DNA from: Cladocopium goreaui
Taxonomy: Eukaryota > Sar > Dinophyceae > Suessiales > Symbiodiniaceae
Reading direction: 5' to 3'
Assembly (NCBI GenBank): GCA_947184155.2
Contig: CAMXCT020000114.1
Coordinates: 617,001 to 681,000, forward strand
DNA length: 64,000 bases
Shown here: piece by piece, positions 1-10,515 of the stretch
Layout of the letters: the number at the start of each line of letters is the position of its first letter
Position numbering within the stretch: position 1 is the stretch's first letter
Notes under the pieces: model-generated
Seen by the model: only the letters and a program-made list of their open reading frames with translations
The model's database searches: none
What the model was told of the DNA's origin: nothing
Program-made: the position numbers and the translations under genes

Positions 1-1063
1 TTATGCAAAGGTTTTCTGATAGTTTGCAAAAAGTATACATACTGAAACTGAACGGGGAAACAATTGCAAGCAGCAACGGATCATCGGTCTTGTTCACAAT
101 GTACTGTTTGCACCAATGGTCTAGAAACAACATCATCTCCGTTGATGCCTGCCCCTTTGACCATTTTGCAACTGGACAAACCGACCCCATTGGAAATCCC
201 ATGGTTTCCCGGCTGATTTCAGTGATGAAAGGTGTTTTGCCCTGGCTTCTGAAGAATTCCAAATACATAGACGTCAACTGGCTAAATTTGGTCTCAACAG
301 AGCCCCTCAGGCAATCCATGTTGGCCTCGATGATTGACACCCAGGCTGAACCCACAAAACTCTTTGAGACACCTAGATGAAAATTGTGCCACAAGTCTGT
401 CAAGAAGAACTCTATGGCATATTTCTCCAGTAATGGCAGACCATCCAAAATCGTAGGTGGGGAGCTCCAAGCCACACTTGTGTGCAGCGTCTCAATCCAC
501 AAGGCAGTGGGCAACATGTCTTCAAACGGGATCGACCGGTCATATTCATGTCCCATCTCAACCCCCGCAAGGCAAAGATGACATATCCCCTTGCATGGTG
601 TCCTTGAAGAACTTTGACGTGGAACATGGGAGAAACTGCGTTCAAACCCTCCCAAACGAACCAAGGCTGGAAGATCACCTTTCGTTCCAATATGTACCAA
701 ATGTACCTTGATGGAACCATCCCTCTTGGTAATCCCTTCAAACAGCAGTTCTTTGACATCTTCAGCGTAAAGCCTGACAAGTTCATCTTGTGCTTCTGGA
801 TGTTTGGTATAGGTTGTTTTGATCATGGTGGAGAAGATAAACTGCGTGGCCCAAGTGGCACCTGCAAAGTTCAAACCCATCTCATTGTTTTCCAATGGCT
901 TGAGGTGGCTCTGTGACTCTAGGTATCGCCTGGTTCCGCGACCAAGTACTCCATGTGAACTCAACACCCAGAGTCCTAAATGTTTGTATGAACGCCCTTC
1001 ATCGGTATGAGAGAAAAACGGAATCGCAGTTTCCAGGGGAATTCTTCCAGCATCGTTATGGTT
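1..1063 (-). CDS. DDE transposase-like protein, partial exon running off the left edge
   Basis: One minus-strand frame is open for about 353 codons from 1063 to the window edge, closed upstream by a stop at 1066-1064, so this is an internal exon or a fragment. In order it holds GTKGDLPALVRLGGF, then a KGICHLCLAG Cys pair, then LTDLWHNFHLGVSK. The spacing GD-x-PA, a Cys cluster, then D-x-x-HN-x-x-LG resembles the core of CACTA/Plavaka-type DDE transposases; this is inference from motif layout. It could instead be an uncharacterised multicopy dinoflagellate family. Neither end of the protein is visible. The absence of stops over a kilobase makes coding origin secure, but the function is not. 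Confidence 0.5.
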
Positions 1064-1299
1064 TCAGCGACCTTGGCAAACCCGCATAACACAAAGTAGC
1101 GTAGCATACGCCAGAGTATCTTACCACCGTATATCATATACATATACAGAGGGGATACCAAATTATAAAACATATCGCATCAAATATTTATTTGGCTGAC
1201 TTTTCGAAAGACACATCAAACTGACATGTGAATGGCTGAGATTGAAATCGGCTTGGCACTCTTTTCTGCGACTGCGATCAAAGGGGAGTTCGATCTCGA

Positions 1300-2580
1300 A
1301 TGATGACGCTGCATAGCATCGATTTGTCAATTTGCATTTGACATCGGCATTTGTGCATTGAATCATTTCTGCATTGAAACACAGCCAGCATGACTGCAAT
1401 CTCTGAAATGAAAAATGCACATCGCTGATTCTGCACATTGTTGGAACACTTCTTCAAATTGAAAGAAAAACACAGCCTGTTGCCCTGCGATGTGGCCCCA
1501 GCGCACCCCAGATTCAACAATTCTGATGGGATCCTCATGAATTGGTTCTGTTGGTTCTTTCCTTTGCATTTTCCTCGACCTTTCGAAGGTCTGTCCTGCT
1601 GTCCCTTTTCATAGCCAGCCTTTTCGTTTCGGGGTCTCTTAGCAGGTGGCTCATCTTCTCTGGGTCTGACTGCAATGGGTTTCGGCTGCAACAGAGACAT
1701 GACTTCTGTGCTATTCATACAAGTTTCAAAATGCAAATCACAAGGCCTACCGGGGCCTACCGTTTGCACCAGCCTTGATGCCACTGCGAGTCTTCTCGCC
1801 TAGCAAAATGAATAGCTTCTTGTCGGCCGCTTCAATCTGCTGAAAGGTGGTCCTGGCAAAACCTGATGGCACCGTTTCCAACCTGCATGACATGATTTTC
1901 TCAAGCCATCTTTCGCGGTGTTGATATGCCAATATGTTTGCCTGTTCCATTGCCAAGGCTCTTCTGATGAAACAATACCGCAGCAGAATTTCCGAGGAAA
2001 TGTCACACGGTTCAAATTTGCTGGAACTTGAAATCTTGAGTTCACCTGAGGTCTGGACAACTAACCTCTGGTCCTTTTTGTTGTTCGAGGTAAGTTCCTG
2101 TTCCCTGCTGATGCACTGGTCCCAGCTGATCCACTGAAGTCTGTCGCTTTCATAAAAACTCACAAATTTGTCCACAACAGTGTCGCCAGGTTCGTAAGGT
2201 CCCCTGATGTCAATTCAAGTCAACCTTTTCTGCTGTTCCACCAACCTAGCTGCACGGTCTGCCGGTGCTAACTTGCGGTGTGTGTCTTCGTTTGTCTGTT
2301 CAGTCTGAACCCGAATGTCAGCTGCTACTGTAGCATATGATTCATTGAATAGCCTTCTCAAACATGATTCTTCTACGAGCGTCGCATCACGACCTAACAC
2401 CTTGTTGATGAGGTTCTTGAGCGGCGTGTCATCACTGCCACCAGGTGCAAAATTGCATGCAAATGCAAACTTCGCCATTGTGTCAAGGTTGGCATCCTTG
2501 AAATGTTGGACAACTCCAGCCTCGAGACCAATCTCTTTTGAGTGTTGCTCGACAACGGCCGAGCTGTCCCCAAAACTCAT
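1300..2580 (-). pseudogene. Gag-like protein of a tyrosine-recombinase retroelement, degraded
   Basis: An open stretch begins at ATG 2580. It is interrupted by one in-frame TGA at 2217-2215 where the plus-strand relative has Gly (LNGISMVG there, LT*IDIRG here). It then continues to about 1750, shifts frame, and runs through a basic tract to a Cys-rich tail at about 1470-1370 after another shift. The order of features matches the gag-like pair at 35009-36219: a predicted helical N-terminus, RLxGI, a Trp-containing segment, a basic linker and a Cys/His tail. It follows the tyrosine recombinase fragment at 2965-3621 in the same direction. It is probably the nucleic-acid-binding structural protein of the element. 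It is dead, with at least one stop and two frameshifts. Confidence 0.55.
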
Positions 2581-2964
2581 TATGCCTTGAGCATAAAAAC
2601 TCAGGATGCTTTAACATTCATCACAGCTCATGTGCAATGCGGAGATGCAGCATAAACATCTGATAGCATTTCAATTGCACTAAACCCGGCATAGGGTGTC
2701 AGCATGATTGCACGTGGTCGAGTACCACACATTTCCCACTGGTGGCATAACTTGGAGTTCAACTTGCGTGCATTCACAAGTAATGTCAGCTACTGCATGT
2801 GCTGATGAATTGCATCATCATGTAAAAAGCATGTGCATCCCTCGGTTGAATAAAAAGGCATTTGATATAATCACTTGGAGGTTCAAGCAAAACTTAAATG
2901 CAATCCACCCCAACACATGTATCCCAGAAAAAGCTCATTTTCAGCTGCATCATTTTTCATAGCA
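2581..2964. other. Spacer between recombinase and gag-like gene
   Basis: This 384-bp stretch separates the two minus-strand element genes. I see no long frame, repeat or RNA motif in it. Confidence 0.5.
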
Positions 2965-3621
2965 TCAACGTCGAAAACATCCTGCACAGGAGGGATGCAG
3001 GAACGCAGGCACTTCTGAGCATTTGTTGTATTGCAAAGTCACCATCCTTCTGCATTTGAAAAGTTGTCCAGTTTCGTCTGCAGTGCAATGAAGACATCTC
3101 GAAGTCTTGTGCCTGAAATATTCGACCTCGTCATGGGTCCCAGTGCCACCCCAAGCTCCTGCGAATCTATTCACCGCAGCTTCGTCGCCACTGTGATCCA
3201 TTTCTTCCTCGTCTCTGGAGTCTCCAGACGATGAAGTGGATTCGACGTCCTTGGAATCATCAGGCAAGTCAACTCCTTTCAGGAAATAGCCTGATCTCGA
3301 GGCATCTGGAAAGAAGCGCTGCTCGTTGATCTGGTCGATCATCTCTTCTATGAGCCTGATAGGCCAGGCCATTGCATCTCTGCTGTATGTGATCATGGAT
3401 TTGTCACGTCCAGCGGTGTGGTATCCCAGTAACCTCCGTGCCGCTGGTTCAACTCCATATTTTGCACACATAGAAAGGATGGATGATTTGTAGGAGTGTG
3501 TCGCGATACGCGCCCCTTTGTTTGGGCCAGGGACATCTTTGAGAAGGGCTCGCAACCAATCCCCCGCCACCTCGCAGGAGACAGGCATCTTCGTCCAGCC
3601 TCCACCTGATGCAGGTTTCAA
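2965..3621 (-). pseudogene. Tyrosine recombinase, C-terminal catalytic half
   Basis: This 218-codon open fragment has the C-terminal tyrosine-recombinase signature: an H-x-x-K box in ATHSYKSSI, a downstream LLGYH box, and the nucleophile in MITYSRDAM. The N-terminal arm with the first catalytic Arg is missing. The start at 3621 abuts HH copy A, so the fragment is 5'-truncated. A Ser/Asp/Glu-rich linker follows, then a tail (RCLHC, FKCRR, then paired Cys) that may bind zinc. The segment matches 33741-34212 of the complete element box for box. It belongs to a YR retroelement (DIRS/Ngaro/PAT group) whose gag-like gene lies next at 2580-1300. The enzyme would join a circular DNA intermediate into the target. 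Confidence 0.75.
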
Positions 3622-6600
3622 TCACCCCAGCACATCGCAAACCGACATGGCTAGGGTACAAACAGAGCCTTCGACTCTTCACCAAACTAATTGCAGCGCA
3701 CCCCCTAACAGGCATCTGCCGACCGCCGAATCTCACCACAGCGGAATCTCATCGACAGGCAGAACAGATTGGTGTAGGACTATCCATCCGTGGCCACAGT
3801 GCAGGATCGTATGCAGGTATGGTGTGGGAGGAAATCTTAGCACAACTGTGCTTGCAGCCGTGGCATTTCCCCCCAACTACATGACACAACCTAAACGTTC
3901 CGCGAAGAGACAACTGCACCTAATTCACCATGCTGAAGAACGCTTGTGTGTATGGAACCCATCCAGAACTGATATGTTGCAACTCCAACAGTTTGACTTC
4001 AGAAGCACCTACGTCACAGGTTGGAGGGCCTACCTTGGCAACGCACAACACAACTATTCACACTGGACAAAGGTAGCGCTCCCAGAAGGACGACATGACC
4101 TGTCTACTCTTGAGCAAATACCTGGCGTATTGCCATTTGAAGTTTATGCACAAGCCCCATTAAGGTTGATCTCATGGTGCAGCTTCGAACTCGACCACCG
4201 AGCAAAGGCTTTAGTGCGCGAACTGGCCATACTGTGCGAGAACCCCGATACAACTAACGCACAGCTGGTAGAGCACATTGGCCAACGCCGTGCCAATATC
4301 CAAACTGAACAAGATGCCACTCAGTACCTGGCCACGCTGGCCACAGTACACATTGCATCGAGAGCACAAATGCCAAGCTACACCACGATGGTCCAACACT
4401 TCCTGTGTACATTGAAGCTGCCGATGGCCATTTACATGCTTGATTACTACCTGCCCATGCTCAGCCCCAATGATGGTTATAATGAAACAGGACTCACCAT
4501 GCAGAGTGCTGGCCCTGTCCGTGAAGAATGGCAACCCATTCAATTGTCGTACCTGTTTCAAGGGAGCGAGTTCGGCCACTGGAAAGTCACAGGAGGATAC
4601 GACGCATTTGCCTTCCGGCACCCCAGTCTGGCCCATACAGATGTACGCCAATTGTTGGAAAGCGAAGCACACCATCACAAAGTCTGTCCCATTGGGACGG
4701 GGCGACTTATTGCAATGGTAGGTGTAACCAACGCAGAAGATGCAACCGGGGGAACACTCTATGTCCTGTTTGGGTTAGTCCTAGGGATCACGCCACGGAC
4801 AAGCAAAAATAAGAATGAACTCCCCGCTGCCCGCATCTACCGCCAATGCAACCCCAAAGCCATTGAAGTAGCTTTCCTAACAGTACCAGCCACAGAATTC
4901 TTTGCAGAGGATCAGTTTCAGGTACTGCAACATCGGTACCTAGCACGTGGGCATGGCCTGGCACCCATGGTTCCCACCAATGCAGCACTGACCAATTTCC
5001 TGCTTAAAGACATGTGGATGTTTGGAATCACCAAGTCCACAAGTGAGATGACTGCCGTAGCACAGACACCAGAGTGCCGCTATCACTTAGGGCTCGGAAT
5101 TAACAATTTGCAAGTAGCAGTTAATGGCATGGACGGAGATAAACGATCTTACCTGTTGTCACTGTGTGGTCAACTCTTAAAACAGGTTCTCACCCCCTGC
5201 CACATTGCAATCAAAGCAAGCGAATGGATCCGGAACACTGCCTTGTCTTACGCAGCAGAAGGCTTGACCCTTGCGTTCAAGGGTTGTTTGGAGCTGGAAA
5301 GTCCAAATCCATGGCGATCCTCATCCTTGCACTCATCGAACTCGATGTTGAACACAAGCTCAAAATCTTATTCCTATGCAAAGAAAATTCAGGCACCCGC
5401 TCCTTCGCAGACCTCCTGCAATGGCTTGACCCGCCAGAGGCGGTGCTTAGGCGTTTAGGGAGGCTGGTAGGAGACCAGGAGAGGAACAAGTCCAGTTATT
5501 CCCACACGAGATTTGACATCAACCCAAGAGAACGGAGACAAATGCTCGGCAAATGTCAACTAATCACGGCTACAGGTGGCACAGTTAGTCAAGATCTTAC
5601 CATGCAGTGGTCCACAATGAGTGGTTTTATGCAAGACCTCTCCCTCATGGTAATTGACGAAGGACAACAGTACGGAACTGACCGCGAGATCGCCACAATC
5701 AGCCTTCTTCGGAAACAGCCACTCATATTGTGGACTGGAGATGCGCAACAGACCCCAGGAGGACTTGCTCGAGCAGCGCCTAATGCGAAACGATCCCGAA
5801 AACTACTGCTGGCCAAGCAACATGGCCTTCGCAGCAATAGGCGATACTTCATGCCATCTACCCTGGCCGAAGCCATGGTTCAGCTCTTAGAAAACACATC
5901 CAATGAAGGCCTCCATTTGGTTAAGCATATCCTAGCCAGAGGTGCACACGTATTAGGTAATGTGTGGACAGACCAATTGATGCAGACAGAAGCAGACGAC
6001 CTTAATGCAATCAACTCAGTCCTCCCAGGTCTTCCTGCACAATTCCGCACAGCCACATCACAAGAGGTTGCCCTGCTTCCTCAGCTATCGACAGCTCCTT
6101 GAAGGCACCACAGTCAACTTTAACCGCTCCCTGATCCGTCTTGCCTGGATGCTACAGCATGCCGAAACCTTACTCCCCATGGCTGGTGAAATACAAGCCG
6201 AACTTAATTGCCACACAGCTGGCGTCAGCGACTCTCATGCATGGGGGCTCATGCTCCCTTCCAGCTCACGCATTAGCTCAGTCACACACCACTCAGTAGT
6301 GGCGGTAAGATACCCGGACCTGTGCCGAGTGATGGGCAATCTATGGGAGCTAGGCAGCTTCGCATCTGGTGGCATTCCTGAACGACCCCCAGGCTACCAA
6401 TTTGTTCTGTGGAACACCGATGCAAAAATCAACGGACTGGTGGCAGCTGACCTAGACACATTAGTCTCACACGTCATTGCGGACTTCGCTGGCAGCACCG
6501 GATTTTCTAACGGTGTGTTTGTCATGACAACAGCTACCGACCACAAGAACAATCTCAACCGGTCCACCATTAAAAAAAGCTTTTCCCGGACGCTTCGTGT

Positions 6601-6797
6601 GGAGACCATCGCTAACTCGGCAGGAGGCACTGCTGCAGTAGCCATGGTTGCACAGCCCAGCACAGGGTTCCTCAATGGCCACATTTATTCCGACGGATCC
6701 CCGACTGACGACACAGAAGATTGCTTAGGGCGAATTACTGTCCCTCTCACAAGGTCAAAGTCCCTCACCATGTTGTTTCCCCTTTGCACATGATAGG
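3600..6797 (+). pseudogene. HH copy A: hydrolase-like plus SF1 helicase protein, 5' part
   Basis: This is the first block of HH copy A. A nucleophile-elbow motif GHSAGSY lies near 3797-3817. About 45 residues later comes HAEERLCVW, equivalent to LEDRLCVW in copy B. These fit an alpha/beta-hydrolase fold with Ser nucleophile and acid residue. After a linker of about 400 residues comes the helicase: Walker A GLFGAGKS at about 5281-5304, Walker B VIDEGQQYG at about 5650-5676, motif III TGDAQQTPGG, and motif VI VPLTRSKS near 6750. DEGQ with GDxxQ and the LTR box point to SF1, UPF1-like. Frame changes near 3855, 5275 and 6090 and a short frameshift at the 3' end show it is dead, or possibly intron-broken. 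The start is truncated against the recombinase at 3621. Confidence 0.7.
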
Positions 6798-6917
6798 TTT
6801 TTTTTTCTTCTGGTTTGGCCGATGACGCTCTGAGGCTCGGTCCTTGCATGAGAATGAGCAGTTCTCGAAAACGTCTGCATGGACACAATTGGTCACATGC
6901 AGAAAGGCAAATCACAA
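6798..6917 (-). repeat. 5'-truncated retroposed 3' tail of an HH unit
   Basis: A 120-bp insertion ends on the minus strand in nine A residues (T9 at 6798-6806 as read here). It is flanked by an 18-bp target-site duplication, ccctttgcacatgatagg, at 6780-6797 and 6918-6935. Its sequence matches the last 120 bp of HH unit B (near 7800-7900, minus) and of C' (42590-42711, plus), including the shared tail caaggaccgagcc...tcggccaaac followed by poly(A). Removing it restores HH coding homology across the site (FPL next to GLIGMAQ, as in copy B). Confidence 0.85.
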
Positions 6918-6935
6918 CCCTTTGCACATGATAGG

Positions 6936-7577
6936 ACTGATCGGTATGGCGCAAGTACTAGCAACCCTTGCCAATGGCGTCGAAGGCCTGCGAAGAGGCA
7001 TGGGACTCTTCTTTCACGACGACCGACAACAAGCCAACAACAGCCAAATGGAACGATGGTCACTTCCTCAAGCCTCCACGTGGACAGTTCCCCCCCTCGC
7101 CATCGCCAACCGATATTACGACGCCAACAGCGAACCAGTCCAGAACACACGATATCGACTCATCCTTACGAAGACATCAACCCTTAACTGGGTGACCAGA
7201 TGGGCATGCAATGCAGAACCTCAGCGCACTCGCCAGAGCTGGAACATGTCACTGGGTGCCAAGAACTCCGGGGCAACAATGGGAGTCAAATCCATACGCC
7301 CAACATGGTTCGAAGATGAAACAGTTGCCAAAACAGCCGCAGAGCCCATGCATGCACTACGCCTCATCATTAAAGAGGACGTGCTCCCTCTCAGGAATCA
7401 TCCTGAAGCTCTGGACCGCCGATGTATCACAGCCTCCGCCGCTAGGGAAATCAAAGGTCGAAACTCAAGGGCAGTAATAGGAGTCAAATCTACACGGCCA
7501 ACATTGTTCGAGGATGAGACAGCAGCTAAACAACCGCTAAACCCATGTATGGTCTACGTCTCATCATCAAAGAGGAT
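6936..7577 (+). pseudogene. HH copy A, region after the helicase, with an internal duplication
   Basis: Coding similarity to copy B resumes directly after the small insertion: IGMAQVL here, IGMAQTL in B, then PPLAIAN and TRYRLIL aligning with PPLAIAM and RRYRLVV. Two diverged copies of one block follow. The first covers about 7259-7415 and the second about 7440-7577, with a continuation at 7739-7788. Each reads IGVKS or MGVKS ... FEDETxAK ... LIIKEDVLPL. Copy C (minus, 30,770-30,614) has only one such block, so copy A gained a partial tandem duplication. The frame is broken several times. The block continues past the SINE and past unit B to 18076. Confidence 0.6.
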
Positions 7578-7719
7578 TTTTTTGTGGCCGGCGCCATTGT
7601 CTTTCGACTGGTCACCACACTTGAGGCTTACCTGCGGACCAGCGGGGAATCGAACCACCACCGGTAGCCTGTCCGCGTCGTCAAGAACGACGCTCTACCA
7701 ACTACTCCACAGGGACGCC
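7578..7719 (-). repeat. tRNA-derived SINE with 19-bp target-site duplication
   Basis: The insertion is flanked by tctcatcatcaaagaggat at 7559-7577 and 7720-7738. On the minus strand it opens with tRNA-like sequence: an A-box-like tagttggtagagcg, a stem cgtcg/cgacg closing a loop with CTT in the anticodon position, and a B-box-like ggttcgattcc. It ends in a short A run next to the duplication. The gap between anticodon stem and B box is too long, and the T stem too mismatched, for a working tRNA, so this is a tRNA(Lys)-like SINE. It would be transcribed by RNA polymerase III. Confidence 0.85.
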
Positions 7720-7738
7720 TCTCATCATCAAAGAGGAT

Positions 7739-7788
7739 GTTCTACCCCTCGAGAATCACCCCAGGTTCGACCCTAGAAGAAGTGGCAA
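7739..7788 (+). pseudogene. HH copy A, short piece between two insertions
   Basis: Fifty bases continue the copy A block after the SINE. The last 21 bases (7768-7788) are the left target-site duplication of unit B and recur at 18055-18075. Confidence 0.75.
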
Positions 7789-10515
7789 TTTTTTTTTTTC
7801 CCTCTGGTTTGGCCGATTCGCACTAGGCACGGTCCTTACAATTGCGTAAGCAGTGAAAAGCAGTAGTGTACAGGACTCGTGTGGTCCAAAAATCTCCGGC
7901 AAATCATCACGAGAAACAAACCAAACAACAAGAAACACAACCAAAAACGACCCGCAAATCCCCCAGCCAGATTTGCGTTTCGCCACAAAGCAAGACAGCG
8001 AAGCAACAAAGAAAGGGGCAGGGCCCAACAAGAACCAAAACAAAAAGCTCTCAGATTTGCCTTGGATACAGCGACCTTAGCCACTGTATCATCCTCAAAA
8101 ACATGCAAACTAATTAATTGCGGCGGTGCATGAAGTGTTGTACCTGATTGCCCAGACCGTCTTACCTGAGAACAGCAAAGGGAGTCCAATATTGTAGGCA
8201 GACTGATGTGTGGTTCGACAGAGGCCGCCTGTATGGACGATTTGTCAATAAATCAACTTCCGCATCTCTGCTGTTCACCCTGTATTGTTCAGCGTATGCC
8301 AGGCAGTCTGTTCCTGTCAGTATACACCACCGCAAGGGACTGTAATCTATTTCCCCCCCAACACGGGGAGGAGAGCACTGACAGCCTGCAACATGGTGTG
8401 AGCACTTGCAGAAACCGTCACGTGACTTGTGCCCAAGACCCTAAGGCCGTGGGTGAAAAAGTGGCTAAAGGCCTGACCGGCTCAGTACGGCCATGACAGA
8501 CAAATGATGTTTCGACCATAATATGGGCTCGTGAGCACTTCCAGTAAGATACTGCAGGTAGGTATACATAAGTCGCATTCGCATTGCTGTAAGACTTGTG
8601 CACCAAAACGATCAAAGATAAGGTGGTTCGGTGCGCCAGCACCAGATACTCAGACAGGAGTCACTAGGCGTCATCGTCCCAGCAAGTTCTGCGGAGAGGA
8701 CCGGATGCACAGGAAGGCATCTGTATATTCCAGACAAAGCCACTCTCCCATCGAGTGGGCCATAGGCCATAGCAATACAGAAAATCCGCACAACGAACCA
8801 TGTGGGCAGGCTTTGCTGCACTCGGGCGCTCCAGACTGAACTGCAGGAAGCACAACTGGACAGCGCCAGTAGAGCTCACTGCAGTGCAGCCTAGTCCATG
8901 GCTCTACCGGGAATCTACCGCCCCTCAAGAAAACACACAGGAAACAAAACACAGAGAGAGAAGGGCCCATCCCAATACAGCCAAGTAGGAAGCCACCAGA
9001 CAAATTCAACACAAGCAAACAAACAAACAAACGAATTCAAAAGGGGATCAACTCAACCAAAAAAGGGGGGGGACGGTGAGCAAAGGCTGTCCCACCTCGG
9101 ATAAATCCTTAGTCACTACCGGATAAGATCAATGTAACCATGGTGAAAAAATGGGTGACTGTGCAGAGCTGTAACCTCGGTATCCAGGCAACAGAGGAAG
9201 CAAAAACAACACACGCCCAAACAAAACGAAACCTGCCATCAAGGGGGAAGCAAAGAGGGGGGAGCGGCCAAAGAACAACCCATGCAAAACAACAAGCCAA
9301 CAGAGGAAACGAGGAGAGGAGCCAGGAGGCAGCAGAGGACAGAGAGAGAAAGGACACACACGCACTAGAAGGGGTACGAACGTGTCTTAGCGGAGTCCAA
9401 GAAGGGGACAAGGATCATACAATGATGAATACCTCAGTGAGGGAGCACACAGCACCCCAACAACACAGGAAACATGGTGTAGAGGGAAAGATCCCCACAC
9501 AGGGCCAAGGCCTTTGTTGCCATGAGACATGATGAGGAGGGGAAACAGTGCGCAACAAACACTCCACGCGCAGAGGCACGGCAACCAGGCCGTCGCCGGA
9601 AGCAACGATACCCAGAGGGAGGGACCAGTAAAACCTGGACCAAGGCGCCAACGAGGACCATCCGAGGGGGAGGGAGGGCTACGGCAGGCAGGGACCAAAA
9701 AAACCAAAACAGAATCAACAACCGAGGCACTACGCCTACTGTAGCTCTGCAAATTGCAACAACTATGGGTAAAACGACGAATTCACGTACCTTAACTAGT
9801 GGGAAGGGTGGGAGAGGGGTAGTCTCGTCAGTATTACGTCAGGGGAAAACGAAAACAGTTACATCATCACCTATGATTGTCAGGCACCGGGTACGAGAGC
9901 ATGCACTCATGCAGTGGGCTTCATGGTGTGAGGAGGCCTTAGTATAATCTAAGCTCTCGACTGGACAACACATTCTAAGCACTAGTGCAAGGGGAAAGCA
10001 TGCTGCTCGGCTTGTTATGCCTAGGCTATCACTCCCACATGAAAACACATGAGTGTGGATACTAGCTGTTGGAGGTCTGAATCAGTAGGGGCCAGGCATG
10101 TGGCAGAACATTTTTGACAAGTATGAATGAGGAAGAGCTGTGTCACCTACTGCATACCAGTGCACCTGTCACGTCTTTGGACAGACACACCAGTGTGGAA
10201 GTAGCCTCCCAGGCATGGGTCATGAGGAACCTGACAATTATAAATGAGGAAGAACTGTGTCCCCGACTGCATACCAATGCACCTGTCACGTCTTTGGACA
10301 GACACACCAGTATGGACAGTAACCTGAAGTAGAAATGACGAAAGACCAAATAGTGATTAATGATTAAAGTAAACTCCCACTTCCGTTGCTGATGAAACAA
10401 AAGCCAATGTTGTATGAGGGACAAAGCGGAGTGAAACAGAAATGAGACACGGGGGAAAGAAGAGACAAGGTGGACACAAATAGGGAAAAGGTGATGAGAA
10501 TAGGTGTTGGAGGGA
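7789..10515 (-). other. Non-coding 3' region of HH unit B
   Basis: On the minus strand this region is pyrimidine-rich, with no convincing frame. It is not random: it matches the sequence downstream of C' (40473-42711, plus) in several blocks. Clear matches are the ggggcggtaga block (about 8890-8920 against 41500), the tctcatggcaacaaag block (about 9520 against 40840), and the terminal taaggaccg...atcggccaaac plus poly(A). It may be a very long 3' UTR or include retained introns. Confidence 0.6.
10124..10320. repeat. 118-bp partial tandem duplication
   Basis: Two copies of a block of about 75 bp lie 118 bp apart, starting near 10124 and 10242. Both contain gcacctgtcacgtctttgga and the following acagacacaccagt. 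It sits just past the end of the unit B reading frame. Confidence 0.85.

Noticed and set aside
412..786. Minus-strand 124-codon frame as a separate gene
   Set aside because: It is an out-of-frame shadow of the longer open minus-strand frame 1-1063.
7640..7719. Functional tRNA-Lys gene
   Set aside because: The gap between anticodon stem and B box is too long, the T stem is mismatched, and the segment is part of a SINE with a target-site duplication.
9140..9947. Overlapping frames on both strands, 98-141 codons
   Set aside because: They lie in the purine/pyrimidine-biased 3' region of HH unit B and have no conserved protein counterpart in the homologous region of C'.
10124..10320. CRISPR-like array
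   Set aside because: Only two units 118 bp apart; a plain tandem duplication.
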